Positions 11,016-21,540 of a DNA stretch of 64,000 nucleotides are shown here, piece after piece (positions within the stretch are counted from its first letter, which is position 1; the number at the start of each line of letters is the position of its first letter). Both the position numbers and the translations under genes were made by a program. This DNA comes from Armigeres subalbatus (Eukaryota; Arthropoda; Insecta; Diptera; Culicidae). The notes under the pieces were generated by a model. It did not search any database. It was not told the DNA's origin and saw nothing but the letters and a program-made list of their open reading frames with translations. The stretch spans positions 19,615,357-19,679,356 of the forward strand of contig NC_085140.1 in the NCBI RefSeq assembly GCF_024139115.2, in the 5' to 3' direction.

Positions 11016-11940
11016 AACGGCGACATTCCAAAGTTATTTCAAAATGAACAGTAAAAACTTATCACAACATGGGGAGTGCAGCTTCAACGTCTGTTCTCTA
11101 TGGTTAAGTGCCTGAAAATGAGTGAGAATTGTGTACGAGTTTCTTATGTTCTTCTTCTTCTTCTTATTGGCATTACATCCCCACACTGGGACAGAGCCGC
11201 CTCGCAGCTTAGTGTTCATTAAGCACTTCCACAGTTATTAACTGCGAGGTTTCTAAGCCAGGTTACCATTTTTGCATTCGTATATCATGAGGCTAACACG
11301 ATGATACTTTTATGCCCAGGGAAGTCGAGATAATTTCGAGATAATCCGAAAATTGCCTAGACCGGCACCGGGAATCGAACCCAGCCACCCTCAGCATGGT
11401 CTTGCTTTGTAGCCGCGCGTCTTACCGCACGTAAAAAAATAATTTTGGCTATAACTTCGAAACCCATAGCACAGAGAACAGACATGGAGGCTCGAACAAA
11501 ATTTCTTGTACAACATGTGAAAACAATCAAACTGAACCTCAATGCCACCGACGTCGAAATTGCAACACTCAAACTCATTTTGACAACACGATGGCGCTGG
11601 TATACTCTCACATATAAAACAACACTGACACTGATTTAGCACGGGGCAACGTCGACATTCCAAACTGTTTTAAAATGAACAGTAAAAACTAATCACAACC
11701 TAGCAAGTCCAACTTGAACGTCTGTTCACTGTGCTCAAAGTCCGACCTGTCCAATTTTCAACGCGAAGCTTGTTGCGAGCAAATCTGCTAAGAGTACCTT
11801 ATTGCCTACAAAGTGAGTGAGAATTTTTCCTGTAAAAAAATATATTTTGGCCATAACTCCGAAGCCCATAGCACAGAGAACAGACGTTCATCTTACGTCG
11901 CAAAGTTGTGTACAACTTTGTACTGATAATTTTGAAGTAT
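11016..11940. repeat. Direct repeat of about 630 bp interrupted by a SINE
   Basis: CGACATTCCAAAGTTATTTC..AATGAACAGTAAAAACT near 11019 recurs near 11651. TTTTGGCTATAACTTCGAA near 11443 recurs near 11846. The first unit is interrupted by the Feilai-like SINE at 11148-11435. Confidence 0.6.
11148..11435 (-). mobile_element. Feilai-like tRNA-derived SINE
   Basis: Read on the minus strand it starts with a tRNA-like head (GCGGTAAGACGCGCGGCTAC, B box GGTTCGATTCC). It continues through GGTGCCGGTCTAGGCAATTT and AACCTCGCAGTTAATAACTG, and ends in (AAG)n at about 11150. This is the layout of the Feilai SINEs known from Aedes. Unlike the copy at 37449 it retains the middle segment. Confidence 0.75.
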
Positions 11941-12215
11941 GTCGTTATGCCCCCGTTGCACGGTGCTAGTGTGCCAATAATGTTGGTGAATATTTTGCCA
12001 CATTTTACTTTTTAGCGCTAGTGGTGGTTAATGATAAGTCCGTATTGTCACTAGATGGCAGTATCACCTTGTTAACGTAGTGTAAGCCAACGCCATCGCT
12101 TGGTGAGATTGAGTTTGTATGTCGGGCAATCTGTGTTGGCGGCGCTGCGGACCTTTACATACGTTTTCAACAAAATTTTGTATGAGCCTCCATGTCTGTT
12201 CTCTGTGGTATGTTA
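11480..12215. repeat. Inverted pair of a short repeat
   Basis: CAGAGAACAGACATGGAGGC at about 11472 (plus) has an inverted partner at about 12185-12215. The pair shares the inner segment GCGATGGCGyTGG at 11590 and about 12090. Confidence 0.5.
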
Positions 12216-12315
12216 GCGTGGTTAATGCTAAAAAAATACAAAAATAAGTCATATGTGAATATGTACGTTATGTGGAAGATATTGATTTGGAAAATGTATT
12301 GGAGATAATCACTTT

Positions 12316-12389
12316 CCCTTCGATGGGACTCGAACCCATGACCCTGCAGTACGCTAGACTGCTGCTTTCACCAACTAAGCTTCGAAGGA
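12316..12389 (-). tRNA. tRNA-like sequence, predicted anticodon AGC (in a repeat)
   Basis: It folds as a cloverleaf: acceptor TCCTTCG/CGAAGGG (one T-G pair), D arm GCTT..AAGC, a perfect anticodon stem GCAGT/ACTGC with loop CTAGCGT, and T arm ATGGG-TTCGAGT-CCCAT. The A box (AAGCTTAGTTGG) and B box (GGTTCGAGTCC) are intact. The anticodon reads AGC (Ala by the code), but the G3-U70 pair that marks alanine tRNAs is missing. It sits in an inverted and duplicated repeat, so I favour a tRNA-derived repeat over a working tRNA gene. Confidence 0.45.
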
Positions 12390-12615
12390 CCTCCGTCGGC
12401 CTGAGCTTGACGACCGACTGCAAATAGCTTACCTCACTTGTTCAGTACAGTTGCTAATGAAGAATGTGTATAGCCGCCAGACATTCTAATACTCACGCTC
12501 CTCTAATGTGAAAGTGTACTACACACATGTGGAAGTGTTGGCTTGAGAAATGGATTGCGGATTTGGGAATCTCGAGCTCGTTCAGTAGCCGCTAGGTTGC
12601 GAAGGCCGACGGAGG

Positions 12616-12690
12616 TCCTTCGTAGCTTAGTTGGTTAAAGCACCAGTCTAGCGTACTGTAGGGTCATGGGTTCGAGTCCCATCGAAGGGA
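12616..12690 (+). tRNA. tRNA-like sequence, copy 2
   Basis: It has the same cloverleaf as 12316-12389, with A box TAGCTTAGTTGG and B box GGTTCGAGTCC matching consensus. The first pair of the anticodon stem is a C-T mismatch. It lies in the first unit of the 475-bp duplication. Confidence 0.4.
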
Positions 12691-13093
12691 AAGTGGTTAC
12701 CTCAATACATTTTTCAAATCAATATCTTCCACAAAACGTACATATTCACATATGAGTTTACATAACATTGTAAATGAACGTCCAAGTCGGGTGGTTTAAT
12801 CCCGGAAATAGGCAATTAACTTTGATTGAACTGAACCTGAGTTGCGTGCTCTTGCCTACGCAATGCGGTCGGGTCTGAGCTTGACGACCGACTGGCAAAT
12901 GCTTACACAACTCACTTGATCAGTACCGTTGCTGATGTAGAATGTGTATAGCCGCCAGACATTCTAATACTCACGCTCCTCTAATGTGAAAGTGTACTAC
13001 ACACATGTGGAAGTGTTGGCTTGAGAAATGGATTGCGGATTTGGGAATCTCGAGCTCGTTCAGTAGCCGCTAGGTTGCGAAGGCCGACGGAGG

Positions 13094-13168
13094 TCCTTCG
13101 TAGCTTAGTTGGTTAAAGCACCAGTCTAGCGTACTGTAGGGTCATGGGTTCGAGTCCCATTGAAGGGA
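13094..13168 (+). tRNA. tRNA-like sequence, copy 3 (decaying)
   Basis: This copy lies in the second unit of the 475-bp duplication. The acceptor 3' strand is TGAAGGG, so one pair is weakened. The other arms are as in 12616-12690. Confidence 0.35.
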
Positions 13169-13319
13169 AAGTGGTTACATCCAATATATGTTCCAAATCA
13201 ATATCTTCCACATAACGTACACATTCACATATGAGTTTTCATAACATTGTAAATTAATGTCCAAGTCGGGTGGTTTAATCCCCGGAAATAAGCAATAACT
13301 TTGATTGAACAAAAATAAG

Positions 13320-13980
13320 TCCATGAGTAGTAACCCTACTAAAATAGTGGAGACACTGCTAATACGTCAACGAAAAATTATTTAATGTTTAGTTTCCAAA
13401 CTCCGAGTCTAAGCTTAGTTAGATAATTTAATTTCTCAGAAAATGAAAACCAAAGTACAAAATAATATTTATTAAAATATTCTTCTAAAAAAATATTTGC
13501 GAGCGGGCTACGTCCAACTGGTGGTCGTGTCTAGGATACAACCTTCTACTTTTTTTCTGGGGAATCAGGTTATAGTATAAATCTGTTTTAATGTACGTGT
13601 CGTTTTGTACTAATCACAACTTAACATATGGTTAGTCATATGCCATGACTCGTTCCCATCCAGGAATGATGTGGATTGAGAAAACATTCACTTTTCCTGG
13701 ATGAGCTGCAAATCTCTCTGGGCTAATTTTAATCTTCTTCATCCACCATCGCAGCATCAGCCATCATCGGCCAATAGCCGTGAACAGGCTTGTAAAATGT
13801 CATCTGCATGTCATTTGACTAATTTGTTCATAACTTTCTTCAGAAGCCTAATTTATTCCGCTTGAGTAGGGCTATATTTTTGTCCAAGGGTACATTGCTC
13901 TAAATATTACATATGAGGCTGGATAGTCTCCGAGCGATGAGATGGGCGATTGCATCGATCGTAACCGACACCATTGACAC
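13320..13980 (+). repeat. Non-coding repeat family shared with 27337-29580
   Basis: GTAACCCTACTAAAATAGTG.. and ATGTACGTGTCGTTTTGTAC.. through ATGGGCGATTGCATCGATCG match the flanks of the RT insertion at 27590-28639. No coding potential is recognised. Confidence 0.55.
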
Positions 13981-13984
13981 ATTC

Positions 13985-14430
13985 CAGCGTAACGCGACAC
14001 CATGAGGAGTCGACTTTCAGTGAGAAATTAGGTCCGCATTTGAAAATTAACTTCGGGGACATATGATTAAACAGGTTTAAAATTATCCTCACTAAATTTC
14101 CTTTCTGATGGTATATTAATCTTGAGATTTTTCGCTTTGAATATGATTAATATAACGCGCTGCATTTCGTAACGCGACACCATCGCTGAAATGCGCTTTT
14201 TTGCAATTGGCAATGCAAGTGCGTTTTTTAGCTCTGGTATAAGGTTTGGAATCTCGGTTTATTCCAAGCATTTCTCGTATACATTAATAGAAATGAGGAT
14301 GTGAATTCAAATTACGGATAAAAACGGATATTATATGAAAAATTGCTGGATTGATTTAAAACCCGCCGCGTTACGCTGATCAACAAACAGTGTTCTGCAA
14401 ATGGTGTCGCGTTACGCGAACGTGTTTATC
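13985..14430. repeat. Region with repeated CGTAACGCGACACCAT motif
   Basis: The motif occurs at about 13988 and 14168, inverted at about 14366-14420 (GGTGTCGCGTTACGCG), and again alone at about 16965 and 19379. It appears to be the signature of one repeat family broken up by later insertions. Confidence 0.45.
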
Positions 14431-15150
14431 GTTGATGGAGTACATAATTTCAGTCGATCTCGATGCGGCATGTTGCATTTGACGTGGAATATTATCACAT
14501 TATCTATTGAATTTAGTTCGAGTCAGTGGTCGCGATCTGGAGTTTCGGCTATTAAGGTTATAGGGACTAATCGGCCCGAATTCGGTACTGAACCAAAACT
14601 ATTCCCGTCACATATCCAGTTTTCAAAACGAAATCAATACTAATGGGTTCACTGATTTTTAAATATGTCACACCCAGGTATGATCAGGATCGGTTTTTCA
14701 ATACGCGGTCAGATGATCGATCCCCCTAGAAGTGAGTTGTATTTTTACATTGAAAAGTTCTATGTTGATTTTTTCTGCGTTAACCATTTTGAAAGGTGAT
14801 GATGATGATGAAATCAGAAATGTTGAAGATGCACCTTTCTGTCGTTTTTTACTCTACGTTTCTACTGGAACGTGGTCTGTTTTCAACTTTTTATTTATAC
14901 CCTTTCAAAGACATTGGTGTATGTTTCATGCCTCAACAAATGTTCATTACAAGAGAGTGCACTACTTGCGTGCATTTTAAATCTTTACGCTCTAGAGTCA
15001 ATACTTTAAGTAAAATGAGAATTGCCGATACCTCCCATTTAAATTACACGGTCTGTCACGTGAGACGTGTCAGATTCGACAATTCTCGAGTCATTCAAGA
15101 CGCATAATTGGCACAATTGTTGTATATTCAAGTTCAAAGTGAAATTCATT
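14430..15150. other. No recognised gene
   Basis: Short frames at 14732-15107 read like translated AT-rich DNA. I see no homology, splice context or repeat ends. Confidence 0.4.
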
Positions 15151-15154
15151 CCAA

Positions 15155-16425
15155 TCTATATACATAAAAATGAATTTCTGTCTGTCTGAACCTTATAGAC
15201 TCCGAAAGTACTGAACCAGGCGGGTGCTAAGCTGTCAAATGTTTGTTGCCTCCAATCAAGCGAATGCCGACGGCACTAACACTACGCCGTAGTCTTTGAA
15301 AAATAAACACTGCAGTGGGTGAGAATGTTCTGAAACGCACAAAGTTTGGATAATGCACGAAACAACTGTTTCTGCTCAGCACAGAGTTTCTTCTACAAAC
15401 ATAATTATTTATCTGCATATTTCGCGTAAGGAATAAAGTGAAAACACTACACTTTTACGGATTTGGTGTATTTTTGTTCGCTGCACTCTTTAATTTAATA
15501 TGTGCTTTCGACACCACTCTCTCTTGTAAAAACGGTAAACAATACAAATTTTCACAAACATCACGACAATTTATGATAGTATATGAGCATTTTGACATTG
15601 GAGTATAAATTTATGCGCCAAATAAGAGGGTGTTCGATCACGAACTGTGCTCATCGTCGTAGCTGCTGTTGAAGCCTAACAGTGCAGCGTGTGTGCGCCT
15701 TTTATTTTGTGTCACTTTTGTTATTCACTGTTCTCGCGCCAACTGCTTGCGTTATGTGCATAGCAGTTGGCGCGCTGTGTAAGTCCAATTAGAATTTAAA
15801 TTTGAATGTTTGTGCACACGTCCCCAATAGTTATAATATTATGTAATTGCCTTTGCCGTACTAATAGTCGCCTATAAAAGGCGACTCCAATATCAATGTT
15901 TGTACAGTATCGTTATCGTAACCTCCGAGCTGGCACGCTGCCTCTCGGAGGTAATAAATCAACAGTGAAATTATCAGCAGTTGTTGTTACTCGTCGTCTG
16001 GATCCTGGAGAAAGTTAAATCACAACGTAGGGTCGTCCCACCCTGGACGAAACAGAAGGTACTGTCATACTTGCCAAACTCCATCCCACCCCCTCGTAAC
16101 GTGTTTTATATGGAAGGGTTCTAAAATTTGTATGGACCGTAACGCTCGGATAGACACCCTCCCACCCCCTAAAGCGTTATGTAATTTGTGAATGGGCCCA
16201 TATGAAAAAAATCCGTTTTCGCCCCTCTGTACTGAACCGATCGGCGGGAAAATTTGTATGTAGAGGTTTTTGGGGCTGGAGAAAGTTCTTAAGATGGTTC
16301 GAGACCCCTCCCTCCTTTGGAAAGGGAGGCTCCCATACAAATGAAACAGAAATTTCTGCATAACTTGAGAACTAAGCAGAGAATAAATCAATTTTAGGCG
16401 AAACGAAGTTCGTCGGGTCTGCTAG
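15155..16425 (+). mobile_element. Non-autonomous Helitron (with a solo LTR inside)
   Basis: The 5' end is A|TCTATATACATAAAAATGAA followed by TTTCTGTCTGTCTG. The 3' end is a short hairpin (ACGAAGTTCGT) followed by CGGGTCTGCTAG|T. Insertion between A and T without duplication, TC at the start and CTAG at the end define a Helitron. No Rep/helicase frame is present. An older fragment of the family is at 1339-1802. Confidence 0.75.
15631..16054 (+). mobile_element. Solo LTR
   Basis: The 424-bp segment starts TGTTCGATCACG and ends CTGGACGAAACA (TG..CA). It is flanked by GAGGG (15626-15630) and GAAGG (16055-16059), a 5-bp duplication with one change. It contains a TATA-like CCTATAAAAGGCG near 15872 and an AATAAATC polyadenylation-type signal near 15953, spaced as in an LTR. 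The homologous Helitron fragment at 1339-1802 is uninterrupted here. A copia- or gypsy-type parent is possible; I do not assign it. Confidence 0.75.
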
Positions 16426-17031
16426 TGTCTAATATAATATGTCTTTATCAAGGACATTCCTCAAGGAATCCAAAATTAAATGCACTCGCGTTTACAAGGG
16501 CACCCCACTCAACAATAAACCAACGCATAACTGCCATGTCCGTGAAATGGTAGAAGGAAACCGTGTTCAGGAGCAAATTGTTCCCTATGTATACTCTTAT
16601 ACTTATATATCTTGTAGTACCTGATGATGTGCGAGAGATGTTTAAAAAAGCCTCATAATCAAACAAAAAATAATTGAGCTCTAGTTTTACGGTGGTTATT
16701 TATGGATGACCCCTATGAGTTCTACGAAACAACCAGATTTGCAATTTCAATTTTTCGTAACATTTCTTATATGGGAACTCATTTTTTTAGTATGAACAGT
16801 TACCATATGGCACACCCCGTTCCACCCCCTATTTTGTTACGTTATTCATGTACAAACCCTAACATATAAAATAGGAACTTTTTTTCATTTTATGATCCAT
16901 TGTGATACTGTATACATAAACCGAAAACCATATCCCTCATTCCAGAAGCACACTGAATGCGCGTAACGCGACACCATATTTTTGTACCTAGTGCAACTAC
17001 ATAAATTATGATCCGATTTTGGATCTTAATA

Positions 17032-17222
17032 CACCCAGGTTTTTTTTTACACGGTTTGGTTTTGGTCGTTTAAGACCTTCAGCGTCAATGAAGCAATGAG
17101 TTAACCCCACGAAAAAATTCACAAAAAATCAAAGAAAATTCAGGGGGTATTTACAAAGCAGTGAAAGTTCAGGTTAACCGAGAAATTAATGAATTCCAAC
17201 CGTGTAAAAAAAAACCTGTGTG
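17032..17222. mobile_element. TA-flanked MITE, relative of 9557-9994
   Basis: The ends CACCCAGGTTTTTTTTTACA.. and the mirrored GTGTAAAAAAAAACCTGTGTG are flanked by TA (17030-17031 and 17223-17224). It is 191 bp long and has the same TIR plan as the array element at 9557 but no internal amplification. Confidence 0.7.
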
Positions 17223-17539
17223 TATATGAAAAGAAAGCTTTTGACGAGTACTAATGTCGAATTCGTTTTTAAACCTGGGTCAGTGCCAACCCGAACTCTG
17301 AATAAAAAAACATTTTCAGTTCCATCTGTCATTGGATATGTTGGTGTGCGTAGCATCGTGTTTGTTTTGATTCGAAACATATGATCCAGGACATCCAGTG
17401 CACTGGCAGTGCGTGCCTTGTGAACTGATTTTTGCGGATAGTGGAATTTACTTTTGGGTGGATATACATACGGGAACTGCTCCTGGAATTCATCTCATGG
17501 CTCCGATATTCATCCCATCAAAAACAAAGCAATGGAAAG

Positions 17540-17690
17540 GAATTTGGATTGTTTATTATTTTTGTGATTTTTTCAGCAGTGAGCACGCATGTTGACAAAA
17601 AGAGGCGACGAAATTGGTGCTGTATTTCTTTGTTTCCCGATGAGATGAATATATTTGAGATGGATATCGGAACAGTTCCCCTATTTAATT
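17540..17690 (+). repeat. Repeat shared (inverted) with 27215-27325
   Basis: GCAGTGAGCACGCATGTTGACA..GACGAAATTGGTGCTGT..GGAACAGTTCCCCT is found inverted near 27215-27325. Confidence 0.5.
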
Positions 17691-17973
17691 ATATGCAATA
17701 ATTGCACATTTTTATACCAAGAATTCCGTATGTAAAAGAGATTTTCTATTCTACATTCATCTATTTCTGCACAAGTTTTTTTTTCGGAGAACACTCAGAA
17801 GCATGTAATAAAAATTCTCCAGGATTCGCAAATTTTTTCCTCGCCACCTCTCCTGATAAAGGTAGCCTCACATCTTGGGATAATTTTCCGATGGATTTTG
17901 GGCCCCGTACATCTTCAATTTTCAAGAATCTCCCGGAGGAATTGCTTAAGGTACTGGAGAATTTATTTATGTA

Positions 17974-18498
17974 GGGTAAAATGACCAATAGTGGACCCTC
18001 CAGCCATTTTTGGATTATTACTGCACAATGTCAACATTTTGCTATGAAATTCTACCGGGAGAACCTACCTTACAGTCCTATGATTTTATTACATGCATTG
18101 GAAATGCTATGTAAAGTAAAATTAGACGATTTTTTATAATTCTATATAAAATAAACACGAGAGTGTCCATTATAGGAATATTTTGCGGGGTTCATAATAG
18201 GGAAGAAGAACGTCCCGAAACGGGACATGAAAATCAAATGAAGTGTCGACTATAGGGAAGCAATTTCCTATTATGGACCCCCAAGGGGTCTACTATAGGG
18301 CGAATCCAGTTACACTTTATAATGTTAATTTCAACGAATAACGTCGTGTATTTGGGTGTTTTATGTATGTATCGTGAAGAGGGGATGTAGAGCTTGTTGT
18401 TAGCTAGAGGCAGAGTTAATATGTTGAAAATTTCTAAGCCTTATGACAGGAACAGCAAAATTCCTCTACTAGGGGGTCCACTATTGGGCATTTTACCC
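17974..18498. mobile_element. TA-flanked MITE (GGGTAAAATG ends)
   Basis: GGGTAAAATGACCAATAGTG at the left is mirrored by CACTATTGGGCATTTTACCC at the right, with TA at 17972-17973 and 18499-18500. Internal GTCTACTATAGGG and TATTATGGACCC motifs echo the ends. It is non-coding. Confidence 0.75.
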
Positions 18499-18499
18499 T

Positions 18500-18870
18500 A
18501 CGAAACTTGCGGAGCAATCCCTGAAGAAAAGTTCGTGAAAGTTCCTGTATTCCAGAAGGAATTTCCAAATTAATTCCTGGAGCAACTTCCAGAGAAAATC
18601 CTGGAACAGTATTCAAAGATATTCCCAGAAGAATTACCAAAGTAGTTCATCTCGAAAGGAGCTTTTGGAAAAAATATGGAGGAATGCCTGAAAGATATTG
18701 CCAAAAATTCAAGAAAGAATTACTGAAAGAATTTCTAAAGCAATTTCTGGCAGAATTCCCGAAGAAAATTCAGAAACGCACGAAAGAGTTTTTGGAAGAA
18801 TTTCAAAAGAAATTCTGCATAAGGGTTTCAAGGGGAATTCCCAAACTACATAATTCCATCCACCGACCTA
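18500..18870 (+). repeat. Degenerate GGAATTCC-type satellite
   Basis: This is an irregular repeat of units such as TTCCTGGAGCAACTTCCAGA and CCTGAAGAAAAG. A similar degenerate block lies at 31590-32060. The frames across it are not genes. Confidence 0.55.
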
Positions 18871-19799
18871 ATTTAGGTCACAATCTGTGAGGAAAACCTG
18901 AATGAACTTATGAATACATAGCTTCCCTAACAATTATTTTTAAAACTGATTCTAGACAACAATACCGGATTAATTTCATTAAAAACTACAATAACAAATA
19001 TCACAAAATTCCCGGAAAAAAAGAATTTCAACGCGCATTTTATTTTAATAAACAGAAACGAAACTCTCCCTTCTGCTTGTTTATTCCGCCCAGTCCCACC
19101 CACCCACGTGGTTTTGACAGTTGAAGTACAGTTGTATTGGTGAACCCGGTGCGAAACCGTGAAACAACACAGTGCGAACCCGACAGCTTTGGGGTTGGAA
19201 CTAGTGCGAACCTAGTTCCAACCTGAGCGAATAAAAAAACACTTTGACAGCACTTAGGTTGGAACTGGTTCCAACCTAGGTTGGAACTTTTTAAAAACGA
19301 ATTCGACATAAGAGAATCCAAAATATTACTTCTTCAATGTGTATACTTTTTGTATAGTATCAATAATACGACTATTTTCGTAACGCGACAACATTTCAAT
19401 GTCACTGTTTTAAAAATATAAATATTTCTTGAAAACAAAAATGTTCGAAACAATACAATTGGTACAACAAAATATCATTATCAGCTCTACTTTATTATGT
19501 ATTCATTAATACAATTGAACCCAAATAGGTGCGATGCAGCACATTTGTAAAAAAAAATGATTACGAAGTCTTTTTCTCATGCTAAAAGTCTACTACTTTG
19601 AATGGCTGTTGAACTATGTTCCTAAACCAATTTTCAGTGGAAAAATGTTTTTTCTTATAATTCAATATATATGTTTTCGTGTCCTATTGATACTGGACCC
19701 TAATTCTCAGTTTGAAATGTTGGTCCTTTGGCGTAGAAGTGCGTGGAATGTGTCTATTGCATGTATAGAATGGAAAAAAGTGGTCCTGGAGGTACCAAC

Positions 19800-20240
19800 G
19801 TAAACACAGCGAACGAACCAGAAGAGAAAAAAAACACGTCAGTACGCGCTACTATCCCAAACTGGAATGACTCACACACGGCAAACAGCTTCTTTTATAC
19901 ACAAAGTAAATCTTGCGGTGGACCCGAAGGCCCGTGACTTACATAATTCTGATGTCCGTGTTAGGAATGCACGAACAGGATTGGTTAGATCTGAAATTTT
20001 TACTGGCTTTGACAAGAATCAAAATTTTCAACAGTTTATCGTTAATAATCTTAAGATTCAATGAAATTGGCAAATTACTGGAGAGTGTCCGAGTCGATTG
20101 ATATATAAATCTTCAAAATCCATCAAAAGATAAAAGCGGTAGTAACGTTCGAAATCTTTCCTTTCAGCGTAACGCTCCAAAAATTTAAATGATACCAAGG
20201 ATAGTAGAGAAATACGGAATTCCTACGTCAAAACATCCAA
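19800..20240 (+). repeat. Repeat matching 29120-29570
   Basis: It shares GTAAACACAGCGAACGAAC, CTTGCGGTGGACCCGAAGGC, TTTTTACTGGCTTTGACAAG and GATTGATATATAAATC in the same order with the region after 29120. No gene is recognised. Confidence 0.55.
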
Positions 20241-20464
20241 TGACTAAAAGAAGGCAGATTTCACTGTTGAATACAATGATTTTACCTAGGAAATGTGCCT
20301 CATATGCAGCAGGTCGTGGGTTCAATCCCAGGCCCGTTCCATTATGCTACTTTGTATCTTTCTCTATACTCCTCATGTTCTAGCAATCGCTAAAAAACTA
20401 GAAATGGAGTCCATACCTTTTCCATCTTTTAACTATACCTTTAACTAAATGTTCTAGCATTCTG

Positions 20465-20800
20465 TTAGAATTCATTATTGGCAGTGGCTGATTTTCGACG
20501 CGCCGCTATCACATCAAGGCGCTATAGTATATGCGCAAAATAGCCAGCATGAGTTAACAACCGCCAGAAATTTGTATTGCGAAAGACATCTAACGCGGGT
20601 TAGATTAGGAACTTTTCATGAAAAACTATTTGGTACGAGTTATGAAGGATGGTGTCCGCTACTACGCCTACCAAATATTTTTTCGATTAGGGTGCTTAAT
20701 TTCGAGTAATCGAACCGTAGATGCCTTTCGCCATACTGATTTCAGAAAGTTAACTCTTTCTGTGCCGCTGTAAGCACGCTCAAAGCAGGCGATTCATTGG
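20465..20800 (+). repeat. Dispersed repeat (GGCAGTGGCTGATTTTC family)
   Basis: It starts ATTATTGGCAGTGGCTGATT and ends at CTCAAAGCAGGCGATTCATT. Other copies are at 55265-55612 (inverted), 55618-55772 (internally deleted) and 56160-56475. Confidence 0.65.
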
Positions 20801-20999
20801 AAATGAACGGAAAAAGCTCGTTTCGCTGCATCTAATAAGAATATATAATCATTTCTTTCCTACCACATCAAGCTTGGAAAAATGCCATGTTGGATGAAAC
20901 GACATGCAAAATAGCGGGAAAATATGGAGGAGCCATTGCCCAAATTCGGCCTCTTTAATATCAGGCGTCCGTGTGCTGAAGAAGTGTTTTTTTAAAAGT

Positions 21000-21540
21000 A
21001 CAGTTGAAACAGTGTGTGAGAACCACACCTCCCCCTCCTCTTCCTAGCAGGAGCTAGATTTTATAATTGGGGAAACCTGTTCAGGTAATACGACGCTGTT
21101 CACAGGTAAACCAGGTTTTAATACCAGTCGGTCCTTTAGGACCTCTTTTGTCTCTTTCTCTACGTCTTTTTCGGACTGCTTTTCCGTCCGAAGCCTTCAG
21201 GATTCCACGCCTAATCCGTCAAGAATTGTGACGTTCTTCATCGGACGATTCCTCAGGCCGTAGGCCCTAACCGTCAAGGAGGAATTCCCCTCTCGGTCGT
21301 CCAAGGTGGCTAAGCCACGGCCGGCCGATCGCGCCTACAAGGGAAGAAGACGCTTGCCCACCATCGTTTAGCAACGCCCGCTGGCCCCGTCGGACAAATA
21401 ATGTCCGTTTACCGCTCGCCTCGTTATTCCGGCGAGATTTCTTGCCGCACAGCTGGACAGGAGTCGTTATGTCGGCTATTCTGCTCCCGTCACCACCAGC
21501 AGCAGCAGCGGTATGTACCGGTACCATCGATTAAATTAGG
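21000..21540. other. GC-rich stretch, possible old retroelement leader
   Basis: Base composition changes sharply to GC-rich (GGACTGCTTTTCCGTCCGAA, CAGCAGCAGCGG). It resembles the untranslated leader of a retroelement, but I see no LTR, primer site or protein motif. The minus-strand frame at 21267-21527 is not recognised. Confidence 0.3.

Larger units (their letters stand above)
12250..13320. repeat. tRNA-containing repeat: inverted ends plus a 475-bp tandem duplication
   Basis: TATGTGAATATGTACGTTAT at about 12252 is inverted at about 12735-12755 and again at about 13215. The block 12401-12831 (CTGAGCTTGACGACCGACTG through TTTGATTGAAC) is repeated at 12875-13310 with few changes. Each block carries one tRNA-like sequence. 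Confidence 0.7.
17255..19308. mobile_element. TIR DNA element with TAA target duplication, non-coding
   Basis: TGTCGAATTCGTTTTTAAA at the left is mirrored at the right end, both flanked by TAA (17252-17254 and 19309-19311). It is related to 1831-3744. It contains a nested MITE (17974-18498) and a degenerate satellite. No transposase is readable. Confidence 0.6.

Noticed and set aside
12616..13168. Functional tRNA-Ala genes
   Set aside because: Cloverleaf and Pol III boxes are present, but the sequences lie in duplicated repeats, lack the alanine identity pair and show stem mismatches in two of three copies.
20189..20383. Short plus-strand frame with GCAGGTCGTGGGTTCAATCC (B-box-like)
   Set aside because: Only the T-arm-like part is present; no tRNA fold and no gene.
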